Below the pieces are notes generated by a model, which saw only the letters and a list, made by a program, of their open reading frames with translations, made no database searches and was not told where the DNA came from. A DNA stretch of 64,000 nt from Vibrio fluvialis (GTDB taxonomy: Bacteria > Pseudomonadota > Gammaproteobacteria > Enterobacterales > Vibrionaceae). Shown piece after piece: positions 8,732 through 17,450 of this stretch. The stretch spans positions 1,364,001 to 1,428,000 of the forward strand of contig NZ_UHIP01000002.1 of assembly GCF_900460245.1 (NCBI RefSeq), written 5' to 3'. The number at the start of each line of letters is the position of its first letter. Position 1 is the first letter of the stretch. The translations under genes were made by a program, and so were the position numbers.

Positions 8732-9219
8732 ATATACGCTTCCATTCTGATATGACTGATTTTTTGTTGTTCAATTGCAGCTTGTTGCAGCTCTTGTTGG
8801 TAAGTTCGGTGAATGCGCGCCTTAAGCAGGCCCAGCATGTCGTCGGCACTTTTGTTGGTGGCGCAGACAATGAAAATAAAACCAAACTTCGCGCGGTATT
8901 GTTGATTCAACACCAACAGTTCTTGCAGCGTTTCGTTGGACGCGAGCTGAACCTGACCTTGTTCTTTAGCACTCAGCGCTTTACCCTGCGCGTATTTCTT
9001 CTCAAGACTGGCCATGTCGCCGATCATCGGGTGTCCGGCAAAGGCTTCCAGCCAATCGGCTTCATCAAGCTGGGCAAACGCGGCATCTGCGGCATTCTTC
9101 AATACCGCGGCCGACTCAAACGGCATGGCAGCTTGCATGAGTTGCTGCCAACGTCTGCTGGTACAAATTTGTGCCAGCTGTTCTTCACTCAAATCGAGTT
9201 GATTCAGGGTGGAGTTCAT
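8728..9219 (-). CDS. uraD: 2-Oxo-4-hydroxy-4-carboxy-5-ureidoimidazoline (OHCU) decarboxylase
   Basis: A 163-residue, all-helical protein of the OHCU decarboxylase family. The catalytic histidine is H63 in the signature GHPMIGD, followed by the AKEQ segment (SAKEQGQVQLAS) that lines the pocket and FGFIFIVCA near residue 125. It decarboxylates OHCU to (S)-allantoin, the third step of urate breakdown. Its start overlaps the xdhC stop, and its stop overlaps the uraH start, each by four bases (ATGA). Confidence 0.93.
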   Translation of the reverse strand: MNSTLNQLDLSEEQLAQICTSRRWQQLMQAAMPFESAAVLKNAADAAFAQLDEADWLEAFAGHPMIGDMASLEKKYAQGKALSAKEQGQVQLASNETLQELLVLNQQYRAKFGFIFIVCATNKSADDMLGLLKARIHRTYQQELQQAAIEQQKISHIRMEAYI

Positions 9220-10097
9220 TCGTGCGTTTCCTTAAGTGATTTGCGGGCTTGGTTGGCCTGCTGCCACTGCGCATCACCGGATGATGGCGTTGGTGTTTGA
9301 AGGGCGAACAGGCCAATCAATTGCGCGGCGACAGACACTGCCACTTGCATCGGCAACTTTCCTTGCACATCCGGGTGGCCGATCGGGCAGGTCAGGGCAT
9401 CAATCCATGCCGGATTGCTCAGCTGTTCTTTGAGACGAAACTCAAAACGCTGGCGCTTGCCTTGCGAACCAATTAGACCCACAAACGCAAAGCGCCGAGC
9501 TTCTAACGCAGACAGCGTCAGTTCGAAATCCAGCGCGTGATCTTGGGTCATGATGATGAGATAGGCGTTATCGTTCAGGCTGATCATCGCCTGACGCGGG
9601 TCGTCGCAATGGTGTGTTTCGACACCAAGTTGAGCGAGCGGCGTGAGCCACTCAGCACGGTTATCCACCACTTTTACGTGACACGGTAACTCCGAAAGTA
9701 CACGCGTCAACGCCTGACACACGTGGCCTGCGCCGAAGATAACCACTTGCGGCGTTTGCGTTTGAAAGTACTCAAACATCACTTGCACCGCGCCACCACA
9801 ACATTGCGCCAAATCCGCCGCGAGAGAAAAGCGTTCAATCGTGACGTCGCTGTGCTTGGCTTTGAGATGTTCACGCGCCTGCGCAATGACTTGAAACTCC
9901 AGATTGCCACCGCCTAGCGTGTCAAACTGCGCTGTCTCCGTGATCACCATCTTGGCACCGCTGGCACGAGGTACAGATCCGACATAAGCGACAACCGTTG
10001 CGATGCAGTACGCTTCGCCGCGCTGCTCGAGCTGCTGACACGCCGCCAGCCAATTGAGGCCCGGACTTGCCAGAAAGGCGTTATGAGAGAATGACAT
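9216..10097 (-). CDS. xdhC: Xanthine dehydrogenase accessory protein XdhC
   Basis: A 293-residue XdhC/CoxI-family protein. An N-terminal domain (roughly 1-100, with SVPRASGAKMVIT and LGGGNLE) binds molybdenum cofactor. A C-terminal Rossmann-like domain opens with VVIFGAGHVCQAL. XdhC receives sulfurated molybdenum cofactor and inserts it into XdhB. The start lies 17 bases inside the 3' end of xdhB, which fits a dedicated chaperone made with its client. The conserved C-terminal GLIGSQGKRQRFEFRL segment is present, so it appears full length. Confidence 0.92.
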   Translation of the reverse strand: MSFSHNAFLASPGLNWLAACQQLEQRGEAYCIATVVAYVGSVPRASGAKMVITETAQFDTLGGGNLEFQVIAQAREHLKAKHSDVTIERFSLAADLAQCCGGAVQVMFEYFQTQTPQVVIFGAGHVCQALTRVLSELPCHVKVVDNRAEWLTPLAQLGVETHHCDDPRQAMISLNDNAYLIIMTQDHALDFELTLSALEARRFAFVGLIGSQGKRQRFEFRLKEQLSNPAWIDALTCPIGHPDVQGKLPMQVAVSVAAQLIGLFALQTPTPSSGDAQWQQANQARKSLKETHE

Positions 10098-12459
10098 CGG
10101 CGTTCTCCTTCACTGGATGGCTTTCAAGCCACCGCTGTTGATGCTCACAGGCGCTCAAAATCATTTCGCCTGTTGCCGGCGCATGCAGGTGCGGCGCGCA
10201 GCGATGCTCAGAAATGGACGCCACTGCATCGTAAATGGCACACCAAACGCTGATGGCATGCATAAACGGCGGCTCACCAACGGCTTTCGAGCGATAAATG
10301 CTGTGCTCCGGATTGGCTTTGTCATACAACGCAATCTGCATCTGTTTTGGATAATCGCCAATGGTCGGAATTTTGTAATTCATCGGGCTGTTGCTGAGCA
10401 GGCGACCGTCTTTGGCCCACACCAATTCTTCGGTTGTCAGCCAACCCAATCCCTGAATAAACGCGCCTTCGATCTGGCCGCGGTCAATTGCCGGGTTAAG
10501 GCTGCTACCCACATCATGCAGAATATCCACGCGATCCACGCGCAGTTCGCCCGTCAACGTATCAATGGTGACTTCTGAGCAAGAGGCGCCGAGCGAGAAG
10601 TAGAAGAACGGACGACCGGTCGCGGTGGCGCGGTCGTAACCGATTTTCGGTGTTTGATAAAAGCCACTGGCCGAGAGCGACACGCGATGCATGTAGGCCT
10701 GTTGCACCAGCTCCGCCCAAGAAACAGGGTTCGCGGCACCGACTAAAGTGTCGTTGACGATATCCAGGTTATCGCAGTGATAATGTTCGCGAGCAAACGC
10801 CAGTAAACGTTCCTTGATGGTCATGACCGCGTTGTGAGCAGCCATCCCATTGAGATCGGCGCCTGAAGAGGCGGCGGTTGGCGAGGTGTTTGGCACTTTG
10901 TCGGTGCGCGTTGACGTGACGAGGACTTTATCAAGCGATATGCCCATCGACTGCGCCACAATCTGCTGAACTTTGGTGTGCAGACCTTGGCCCATTTCCG
11001 TCCCGCCGTGCGACACCTGCAACGTGCCATCGGTGTAGATGTGAATCAGCGCGCCCGCTTGGTTGAGGTGAGTAGCGGTAAACGCGATACCGAACTTGAT
11101 GGGGGTAAGCGCCAGACCTTTTTTCAGCACCGGATTGCGCATGTTCCACTGTTCGATTTCTAAGCGGCGCGCGCGGTAGTCAGCATCAGCTTCTAACTGC
11201 TCGATGATGCCGCGCATCTCGTCATACTGCTCCACTTCCATCCCGTATGGCGTGATGTTCTTGCCCGCGCGATACAGGTTGTTCAGGCGCACATCCAGTG
11301 CATCGAGTCCGGTGGCTAGCGCCAGATCCTGCATCGCTTTTTCAATCACGATCATGCCTTGTGGGCCCCCAAAGCCTCGAAACGCAGTGTGAGAGACCAT
11401 ATCGGTTTTAAGACGATTGCCAACCACCGTGGCCTTGCCGAGGGAATAAGCATTGTCGGCATGGAACATCGCGCGATCGACAATGGCATCCGAAAGATCC
11501 GGCGAGTGACCACAGATGCCGTTTACTTCGATACTGGCGGCTTGGATCACACCTTGTTTATCCGCCGCGAGTTGATAACGGTTATAGAAGGGGTGGCGTT
11601 TACCCGTCGCCGTCATATCCACGGCGCGTGGCAAACGCATTTTTACCGCACGTTTAGTGTAGAACGCCCCCAGCGCCGCCATACATGCCCACTGCGCAGC
11701 CTGGCTCTCTTTACCGCCAAATCCGCCGCCCATGCGGCGCATATCGACGGTGACGCGGTTAAAATCAACTGCCAGCACTTCGGCAACCAGCTTTTGAACT
11801 TCCGACGGGTTTTGGGTTGAAGAGCGCAGAAAGATGCCGCCATCTTCCGTGAGTTCAGCAAGGCTCGCTTGGCCTTCCAGATAAAAGTGCTCCTGACCGC
11901 CCACATGCAGGTCGCCATCAAGATGAATGTCGGCTTGGTCGAACAACGTCGCATCGGGATTCGGGCCCATTTGATGGCGAGCCAACAAAGGTTCGTTAAG
12001 GCTCGCTTCGGCATAACTTAGAGTGACATTGTCACTTTTTGTGTATTCGACGTTCGCCAGACGAGCCGCTTTCCAGGCAAGTTCATGACTGGTGGCCAGC
12101 ACCAAAGCGATGGGTTGACCGAAATAGCGAATCTCGCCGTTCAGCATCAGCAACGGGTCACCTTTAAAGATGGTCCCGATGTCTTTTTCGCCCGGAATAT
12201 CGTCCGCCGTGAGCACACGAACGACACCGTCAGCCTGACTGACCGCGCTCAGATCCACCGATCTGACTTGGCCCTTTGCAATCGCGCTGGTAACGACGGC
12301 AGCGTGCAAACAACCGCGTGGCGTGGCGTAGTCATCCAGAAACTGCGCTTCACCACTGACTTGTTTTTCAGCACTTTCGTGCTTGTGAGAACGCCCAACC
12401 ACCTGGAACGCGGTATGCGGCTGCGTGTGTGAGGATTCAATCGACGTTAACTTACGCAT
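10081..12459 (-). CDS. xdhB: Xanthine dehydrogenase molybdopterin-binding subunit
   Basis: A 793-residue molybdenum hydroxylase large subunit from ATG 12459; an upstream frame to 12495 overlaps xdhA and is less likely. Molybdenum-cofactor motifs seen are GGGFGGKESQAA (about residue 245), FRGFGGPQGM (about 360), GTEMGQGLHTKVQQ (about 490) and GEPPFMHA near 728, whose Glu is the catalytic base. It oxidises hypoxanthine and xanthine to urate, with electrons passing to the iron-sulfur and FAD centres of XdhA. The start overlaps the xdhA stop by eight bases. The two-subunit split with fused FeS-FAD protein is the bacterial XdhAB type. Confidence 0.94.
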   Translation of the reverse strand: MRKLTSIESSHTQPHTAFQVVGRSHKHESAEKQVSGEAQFLDDYATPRGCLHAAVVTSAIAKGQVRSVDLSAVSQADGVVRVLTADDIPGEKDIGTIFKGDPLLMLNGEIRYFGQPIALVLATSHELAWKAARLANVEYTKSDNVTLSYAEASLNEPLLARHQMGPNPDATLFDQADIHLDGDLHVGGQEHFYLEGQASLAELTEDGGIFLRSSTQNPSEVQKLVAEVLAVDFNRVTVDMRRMGGGFGGKESQAAQWACMAALGAFYTKRAVKMRLPRAVDMTATGKRHPFYNRYQLAADKQGVIQAASIEVNGICGHSPDLSDAIVDRAMFHADNAYSLGKATVVGNRLKTDMVSHTAFRGFGGPQGMIVIEKAMQDLALATGLDALDVRLNNLYRAGKNITPYGMEVEQYDEMRGIIEQLEADADYRARRLEIEQWNMRNPVLKKGLALTPIKFGIAFTATHLNQAGALIHIYTDGTLQVSHGGTEMGQGLHTKVQQIVAQSMGISLDKVLVTSTRTDKVPNTSPTAASSGADLNGMAAHNAVMTIKERLLAFAREHYHCDNLDIVNDTLVGAANPVSWAELVQQAYMHRVSLSASGFYQTPKIGYDRATATGRPFFYFSLGASCSEVTIDTLTGELRVDRVDILHDVGSSLNPAIDRGQIEGAFIQGLGWLTTEELVWAKDGRLLSNSPMNYKIPTIGDYPKQMQIALYDKANPEHSIYRSKAVGEPPFMHAISVWCAIYDAVASISEHRCAPHLHAPATGEMILSACEHQQRWLESHPVKENADVILS

Positions 12460-13864
12460 GTTGCACCAACCTTGTTTCAACGTGTTGCGATTCAAGATAA
12501 AAGCGTTGCAGCAGGTTTTGTACCAACTTCACCCGATAGTCAGCACTGCCGCGTACATCGCTCAGCGGCTTAATCAATGTTGGCACTAACGCTTTCGCTG
12601 CATTTACGATGGGCAGTGTCAACGGACGACCGACAAACACTTTTTCCAGCTCATGCAATCGCACTGATTTCGCTGCGACGCCGCCTGCTGAAATAATGCA
12701 GTTCTTGATACGACCATCGGTGGCAATGGTCATATTGATGCCCAGAGTCACGGTCGCAATGTCGTCTTCGTAACGCTTACTGATTTTGTAGATCGCATGA
12801 TGCTGATTCGGTGCTAAACGCGGCAGCTGAATCGCGCTGATCCATTGATTGGGTTTCAATACCGTTTCACGATAGCCGGTAATGTAATCTTCGGGTGCAA
12901 ACAGAATGCGGGTTTCACCATCATCGACTTCGATACGACCGTTGAGGCTAATTAGAAGCGGGGCGATATCGCCAATTGGCGAGGCATGACCAAGGCTGCC
13001 ACCGAGCGTTGCGCGGTGACGAATGGTTAAACTGCCCAAGCGTTCAATAACTTCATCTGCCGTTGGGAAATGCGCTTTGGCGAACTCGTGAACCTGATTC
13101 ATCGGCACCGCAGCGCCAATTCGCCAGCCTGACGTGGTTTCAGAAATCCCCAGCAGATCATCCACATGAGAAATATCGATGAGCTGAGGCAGCGATTTCA
13201 TTTGTTGGGTCACTTCGAGCGATAAATCGGTCCCGCCCGCGATAATTTTGGCATCCGGCATGGCGGCTATCGCTTCGGCTAACGCTTGACGGTTAGCAGG
13301 ACGCGCATAATGCGGCTCACTGCTTTCGGCAACAGAGCCGAGCCAGAATTTCACCGTGTCGTCATGACGACTGAGTGGGTCGTCGATTTGGCTATGAGCA
13401 ATGGTGTTGGCGGCGTCAATCAGCGGGCCATAGCCTGTGCAGCGGCATAAATTTCCGGCGAGAAAGTCACTGGGTTTTTCTGGTGCTGTTTCTTGTTTTG
13501 AAAGGGCGTACAGCGACATCACAATCCCCGGCGTACAAAAGCCGCATTGCGTGCCGTGTTTATCGACCACCATTTGCTGAACCGGGTGCAAGGTGTCACC
13601 CTGTTTAAGATGTTCGACGGTAATGATCTGTTTGCCATGCAGTGCATGAATCGGCGTAATGCAGGCGTTGATCTGACGATAACGAAGATGCTCAGATTCA
13701 TCCAGATCAACCATGACGACGGTGCAGGCACCGCAATCGCCACTGGCGCATCCTTCTTTAGAGCCTGTCATCTGTTTTTGTTCGCGCAAATAGTTGAGCA
13801 GCATGGAATCCGCCTTGGCCGACTCCACTCTGATCACTTCGCTGTTAATCATGAGCTCTAACAT
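12452..13864 (-). CDS. xdhA: Xanthine dehydrogenase small subunit (2Fe-2S and FAD)
   Basis: A 470-residue protein. The first [2Fe-2S] cluster is bound by C39, C44, C47 and C68, and the second by C107, C110, C140 and C142 (QCGFCTPG, NLCRCTG). The FAD domain (about 185-450) contains IIAGGTDLSLEV and GGSLGHASPIGD. It carries electrons from the molybdenum site of XdhB to NAD+. It is the first gene of a seven-gene operon running to puuD. GAGGAAG precedes the ATG. A RutR-type palindrome 23-38 bases upstream of the start lies where a repressor would block the promoter. Confidence 0.94.
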   Translation of the reverse strand: MLELMINSEVIRVESAKADSMLLNYLREQKQMTGSKEGCASGDCGACTVVMVDLDESEHLRYRQINACITPIHALHGKQIITVEHLKQGDTLHPVQQMVVDKHGTQCGFCTPGIVMSLYALSKQETAPEKPSDFLAGNLCRCTGYGPLIDAANTIAHSQIDDPLSRHDDTVKFWLGSVAESSEPHYARPANRQALAEAIAAMPDAKIIAGGTDLSLEVTQQMKSLPQLIDISHVDDLLGISETTSGWRIGAAVPMNQVHEFAKAHFPTADEVIERLGSLTIRHRATLGGSLGHASPIGDIAPLLISLNGRIEVDDGETRILFAPEDYITGYRETVLKPNQWISAIQLPRLAPNQHHAIYKISKRYEDDIATVTLGINMTIATDGRIKNCIISAGGVAAKSVRLHELEKVFVGRPLTLPIVNAAKALVPTLIKPLSDVRGSADYRVKLVQNLLQRFYLESQHVETRLVQHA

Positions 13865-13886
13865 AACTTCCTCTGTTTTTTAAAAC

Positions 13887-13902
13887 TTGTCCAATTGGTC
13901 AA
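13887..13902. promoter_or_regulatory. RutR-type operator upstream of xdhA
   Basis: TTGTCCAATTGGTCAA differs at one position from the RutR consensus TTGACCAnnTGGTCAA. It is centred about 30 bases before the xdhA ATG. The RutR-like regulator at 19174 is the obvious candidate to bind it. Confidence 0.75.
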
Positions 13903-13918
13903 CTTACTAGGTAAAAAA

Positions 13919-13952
13919 CGGCTCGCGCACCGTGAGCAGGAGACGCGAGCCG
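13919..13952 (-). terminator. Terminator after the binding-protein gene
   Basis: A 9-bp perfect stem (CGGCTCGCG with CGCGAGCCG) read on the minus strand is followed by TTTTTTACC. It ends the single-gene transcript of the BMP protein just upstream of the xdhA promoter. Confidence 0.8.
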
Positions 13953-13961
13953 GAGGTGAGA

Positions 13962-15038
13962 TTAGTTAGGGATCTTGGCGTCGATACCTTCGACGTACCA
14001 GTTCACGCCTGCAAGTTCTTTATCCGTCAGAGAATGACCTGAAGCAATCACTTGATGACCTTGGTTATCATTCATCGGGCCGGTAAACGGAACGATAGCG
14101 CCAGATTTAATTTTGTCTTCTGTACTGAGTATAGCCTGTTTGATTTCAGCAGGTAGGTCAGGGTTAATTGACACGATCTGCAGAACGTCATCTTTCAGGC
14201 CGCCCCAGTAATCCTGTGGCTTCCAGTTTTTATCCATCACACCTTCGACGGTTTTGATGTAGTGCGGCGCCCAGTGGTCACGCACAGAGAACATGTGCGC
14301 TTTCGGCGCAAAATGGCTCATGTCAGACGCTTGGCCAATCCCCATCACGCCACGTTTTTCAGCGGCAATCAGTGGCGCCGGGCTGTCGGTGTGCTGAATG
14401 ATGATGTCTGCGCCTTGGTCAATCAGTGCGTTCGCTGCATCCGACTCTTTGCCTGGGTCATACCAGGTGTTGACCCAAACAATTTTCAGTTTGATGTCTG
14501 GATTGACGCTCTTCGCGCCCAGATAGGTGGCATTGATGTCGCGAATTACTTCAGGAATCGGGAATGTTGCGATGTAGCCCAGCGTGTTGGTTTTGGTTGC
14601 CATCCCCGCTGCGACGCCGGACACATAACGACCTTCATAGGTACGCAGCACGTACGTGCCCAGGTTTTTATCCATCTTGTAGCCGGTGGCGTGCTCAAAG
14701 GTCACTTTCGGAAAACGTTTCGCCACTTTCGCCGTTGGGTTCATAAAGCCAAAAGAGGTGGTGAAAATCACGTCATTGCCCGATTTCGCCAACTGCGTGA
14801 TCACGCGTTCCGCATCCGCACCTTCCGGTACGTTTTCAACAAACGTGGTTTTGACCTTTCCACCGAAGTACTTTTCCATTTCGATACGGCCTTGGTCGTG
14901 CTCATAGCTCCAACCATGGTCGCCAATCGGTCCGACATAGACGAAGCCGACTTTCAGCGGATCATCCGCCAGCGCCGAAGTTGAGAGCAGTGCAGACACA
15001 GAAAGTGCCGCAGCAGTCATCCACTGATTTAGTTTCAT
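13962..15038 (-). CDS. BMP-family ABC transporter substrate-binding protein (purine/nucleoside type)
   Basis: A 358-residue basic membrane protein family (PF02608) periplasmic binding protein from ATG 15038, preceded by ACGGAG; an upstream frame to 15110 is a low-complexity artefact. The signal peptide ends LSTSALA-DDP with no lipobox cysteine, so it is a soluble periplasmic protein rather than a lipoprotein. The mature start KVGFVYVGPIGDHGWSYEHD is highly characteristic of this family, which binds purine nucleosides or bases. The partner permease and ATPase genes lie upstream on the same strand but are separated by a terminator. An operator palindrome at 15141 suggests it is regulated with them. 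The ligand may be a nucleoside, xanthine, urate or allantoin; sequence alone does not say. Confidence 0.88.
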   Translation of the reverse strand: MKLNQWMTAAALSVSALLSTSALADDPLKVGFVYVGPIGDHGWSYEHDQGRIEMEKYFGGKVKTTFVENVPEGADAERVITQLAKSGNDVIFTTSFGFMNPTAKVAKRFPKVTFEHATGYKMDKNLGTYVLRTYEGRYVSGVAAGMATKTNTLGYIATFPIPEVIRDINATYLGAKSVNPDIKLKIVWVNTWYDPGKESDAANALIDQGADIIIQHTDSPAPLIAAEKRGVMGIGQASDMSHFAPKAHMFSVRDHWAPHYIKTVEGVMDKNWKPQDYWGGLKDDVLQIVSINPDLPAEIKQAILSTEDKIKSGAIVPFTGPMNDNQGHQVIASGHSLTDKELAGVNWYVEGIDAKIPN

Positions 15039-15140
15039 GAAATTCTCCGTTTTCATTTTATGGTTTGAGTTGAGATTGTTGCTGTTTGAATTAAGGCTTT
15101 CGGTTTGCAACGCATCGTTATGAATGGATAAAGCAAAAAC

Positions 15141-15156
15141 TTGACCAATTGGTCGT
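15141..15156. promoter_or_regulatory. RutR-type operator upstream of the binding-protein gene
   Basis: TTGACCAATTGGTCGT contains the perfect 12-bp palindrome GACCAATTGGTC and matches the RutR consensus except for the last two bases. It lies about 100 bases before the BMP start. The eight bases to its left (GCAAAAAC) are the same as those left of the site at 19021. Confidence 0.75.
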
Positions 15157-15334
15157 GTTTTGAAAATTTATTTTTCATTGATGAGAGAAAGTCTTACGCA
15201 GCAAGGCATCAAAAGAGAAAGACGTGCTTCAAGCATGGAAAACATACGTTGGACCTGATGTGGGAATGCGTAATTTTGGTGCTTAGTGATTCACGATGTG
15301 CACACATTTGATGCAGCTTAAATCAACCGCGATT

Positions 15335-15358
15335 AAAAAAGCCCGCAGTGGCGGGCTT
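15335..15358 (-). terminator. Terminator after the ABC permease operon
   Basis: GCCCGC, loop AGTG, GCGGGC; on the minus strand the stem is followed by TTTTTTAAT. It lies 57 bases after the second permease stop. The rest of the 376-base gap 15039-15414 carries the operator at 15141 and presumably the promoter of the BMP gene; I see no coding frame in it. Confidence 0.85.
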
Positions 15359-15414
15359 CCTCATGTCGTGACGTTTTGGTTTTAATTACGATGGAACGTC
15401 ATGACGATTGCAAC

Positions 15415-16344
15415 TTAGTGACGTTTGGGATCGAATGGTTTGCCTAAACTCATCGGCGTTGCCAATTTCTGGCGCAGCTCATTTGAACTGAGTAGCACCA
15501 TGACCACAACCGTTGCCACATAAGGCGTCATAGCTAAGAGGTTTGGTGAAATATCCACGCCCACACCTTGCATCATCAAATGCATGATCGACGTGAAACC
15601 AAACAGATACGCGCCCAAAACCAGATAGCCAATCCGCCACGACGCAAACACCACCAAAGCCAGCGCAATCCAGCCGCGGCCTGCGGTCATGTTCTCCATC
15701 CACATTGGCGTGTAGGCGAGGGACATATAAGCGCCTGCCAAACCAGCCAGAGCGCCTCCGATTAACGTGACAATGTAACGAACTTTAATCACCTCAATGC
15801 CAAGCGCATTGGCTGAGTGAGGATTTTCGCCAACCGCGCGAATGATCAGCCCCGCACGCGTCTTGTGCAGCACCCACCAAGCGCCAACGACCAACACGAA
15901 GCTGAGGTAGACCAGCAAGTCATGATTGAACAGCAATGGGCCAATGAACGGAATGTCACTCAACAGCGGAATCGGCATCGCTTTGAAGCCGACGATCGTG
16001 GATCCAACCAAGCTGCCGCCGAGAAACGCACTGAGACCTGTGCCAAAGATGGTTAATGCCAGCCCAGTCGCCACCTGATTGGTGCTCAGAGTTAAGGTCA
16101 GGACGCCAAACAGCAACGCCATCAACATACCAGCCAACATAGCAACCAGAATGCCAACTAACAAACTACCGGAGAAATAGGCGCCCGCGAAGCCTGCCAT
16201 CGCGCCCATCAGCATCATGCCTTCTTGGCCTAAATTCAATACGCCCGTTTTTTCACAAATCAACTCGCCCAATGCGATGATGAGTAACGGGGTTCCGGTT
16301 TTCAGTGCCGCAATACACAGCGATTGAATCAATAACGCATCCAT
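15415..16344 (-). CDS. ABC transporter permease (nucleoside type, NupQ/YufQ-like)
   Basis: A 309-residue inner-membrane permease of the BPD_transp_2 type with about eight to nine hydrophobic segments. The N-terminal LIIALGELICEKTGVLNLGQEGMM pattern (here only partly quoted) and the central VGENPHSANALGI are diagnostic for this permease half. It overlaps the other permease gene by one base (TAATG). With the second permease and the double ATPase it forms the pore of a purine or nucleoside importer, fed by the BMP protein encoded downstream. Confidence 0.88.
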   Translation of the reverse strand: MDALLIQSLCIAALKTGTPLLIIALGELICEKTGVLNLGQEGMMLMGAMAGFAGAYFSGSLLVGILVAMLAGMLMALLFGVLTLTLSTNQVATGLALTIFGTGLSAFLGGSLVGSTIVGFKAMPIPLLSDIPFIGPLLFNHDLLVYLSFVLVVGAWWVLHKTRAGLIIRAVGENPHSANALGIEVIKVRYIVTLIGGALAGLAGAYMSLAYTPMWMENMTAGRGWIALALVVFASWRIGYLVLGAYLFGFTSIMHLMMQGVGVDISPNLLAMTPYVATVVVMVLLSSNELRQKLATPMSLGKPFDPKRH

Positions 16345-17450
16345 TATGCGGCTCCTTTTTCGTCTACAAGCGTGGTTTGAGCGGGCGCCCGTAACGCGCT
16401 TTTGGGGACAAAGCGATAGTGAATCAGAAAATCACACGCTAGCAGGAAAAACAGCAGCGTGCCTTGGAAAAGCCCGGTGACCGCAGTTGGCAGTCCGAGT
16501 TCGATTTGTGCCAGATCGCTTCCCATATAGAGCGCGCCCATAAACAGCGACGCAACAATGACACTGATCGGATTCAGACGCCCCAAATACGCCACGATAA
16601 TTGCTGCGTAGCCATAGCCCGGCGAAACAGAGGGCACCAGTTGACCAATCGGGCCCGCGACTTCGGCAGCCCCGGCAAAGCCTGCCAATGCGCCAGCAAA
16701 CAACATCACGCCCCAAACGAGGCGATGCTCTGAAAAACCGGCGTATTTGGCAGCCGCACGCTCAGAACCGAGCACGCGCAATTGAAAGCCGGGCAGGGTT
16801 TTGAACAGCACAACACCCGAAACCATCGCAATCACGACTGCAACAATGATCGATGATGATGCGCGTCCGCTGTCAAACAGCGGATGCAGCAGCGCAGCAT
16901 CGGCAAACATTTGGGATTCAGGAAAGCCGAATCCTTGCGGATCGCGAAGCGGGCCATGCACCGCCCACAACAGCACATACAAACCGATGTAGTTGAGCAT
17001 GATGGTGGTGAGAATGATGTTGGTGTGAAAACGACGGTTCAGCCACGTCGGAATCGCGGCCCAGCCAGCGCCTGCAGCCATGCCCGCAATTAAGGTCGCC
17101 AGCAGCATGCCAATTCCTGAGGTGTCATCGGCGTTCACCGCGACCGCACTTGCCGCCACGGCGCCAATCAATAACTGGCCTTCAGCGCCAATATTCCAGA
17201 TGTTGGCTCGATAACAGAGCGCTAAACCCACGGCACACAGCATCAACGGCGCCGACTTCACCAGCAATTCGCCCAAGTTGTAGCTGTCGGAAAAGGGCAT
17301 CATCACAAACACCTGAAATGCTTTCAGCGGGCTGACGTCCAGCCACACAAACAGCACACTGGAGACGGCTAACGTTAAGGTAACGGCGATGAACGGCGAG
17401 AGCCACATCATCAACTTTGAACTTTCTAGACGAGGTTGCACGTTAAGCAT
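16344..17450 (-). CDS. ABC transporter permease (nucleoside type, NupP/YufP-like)
   Basis: A 368-residue permease with about ten hydrophobic segments, the larger of the two halves. Family features include LCYRANIWNIGAEGQLLIGA and LGSERAAAKYAGFSEHR (the coupling region that contacts the ATPase). I start it at ATG 17450, which overlaps the ATPase stop by eight bases exactly as xdhB overlaps xdhA; the frame extends to 17507 without a supported start. It pairs with the 309-residue permease. Confidence 0.87.
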   Translation of the reverse strand: MLNVQPRLESSKLMMWLSPFIAVTLTLAVSSVLFVWLDVSPLKAFQVFVMMPFSDSYNLGELLVKSAPLMLCAVGLALCYRANIWNIGAEGQLLIGAVAASAVAVNADDTSGIGMLLATLIAGMAAGAGWAAIPTWLNRRFHTNIILTTIMLNYIGLYVLLWAVHGPLRDPQGFGFPESQMFADAALLHPLFDSGRASSSIIVAVVIAMVSGVVLFKTLPGFQLRVLGSERAAAKYAGFSEHRLVWGVMLFAGALAGFAGAAEVAGPIGQLVPSVSPGYGYAAIIVAYLGRLNPISVIVASLFMGALYMGSDLAQIELGLPTAVTGLFQGTLLFFLLACDFLIHYRFVPKSALRAPAQTTLVDEKGAA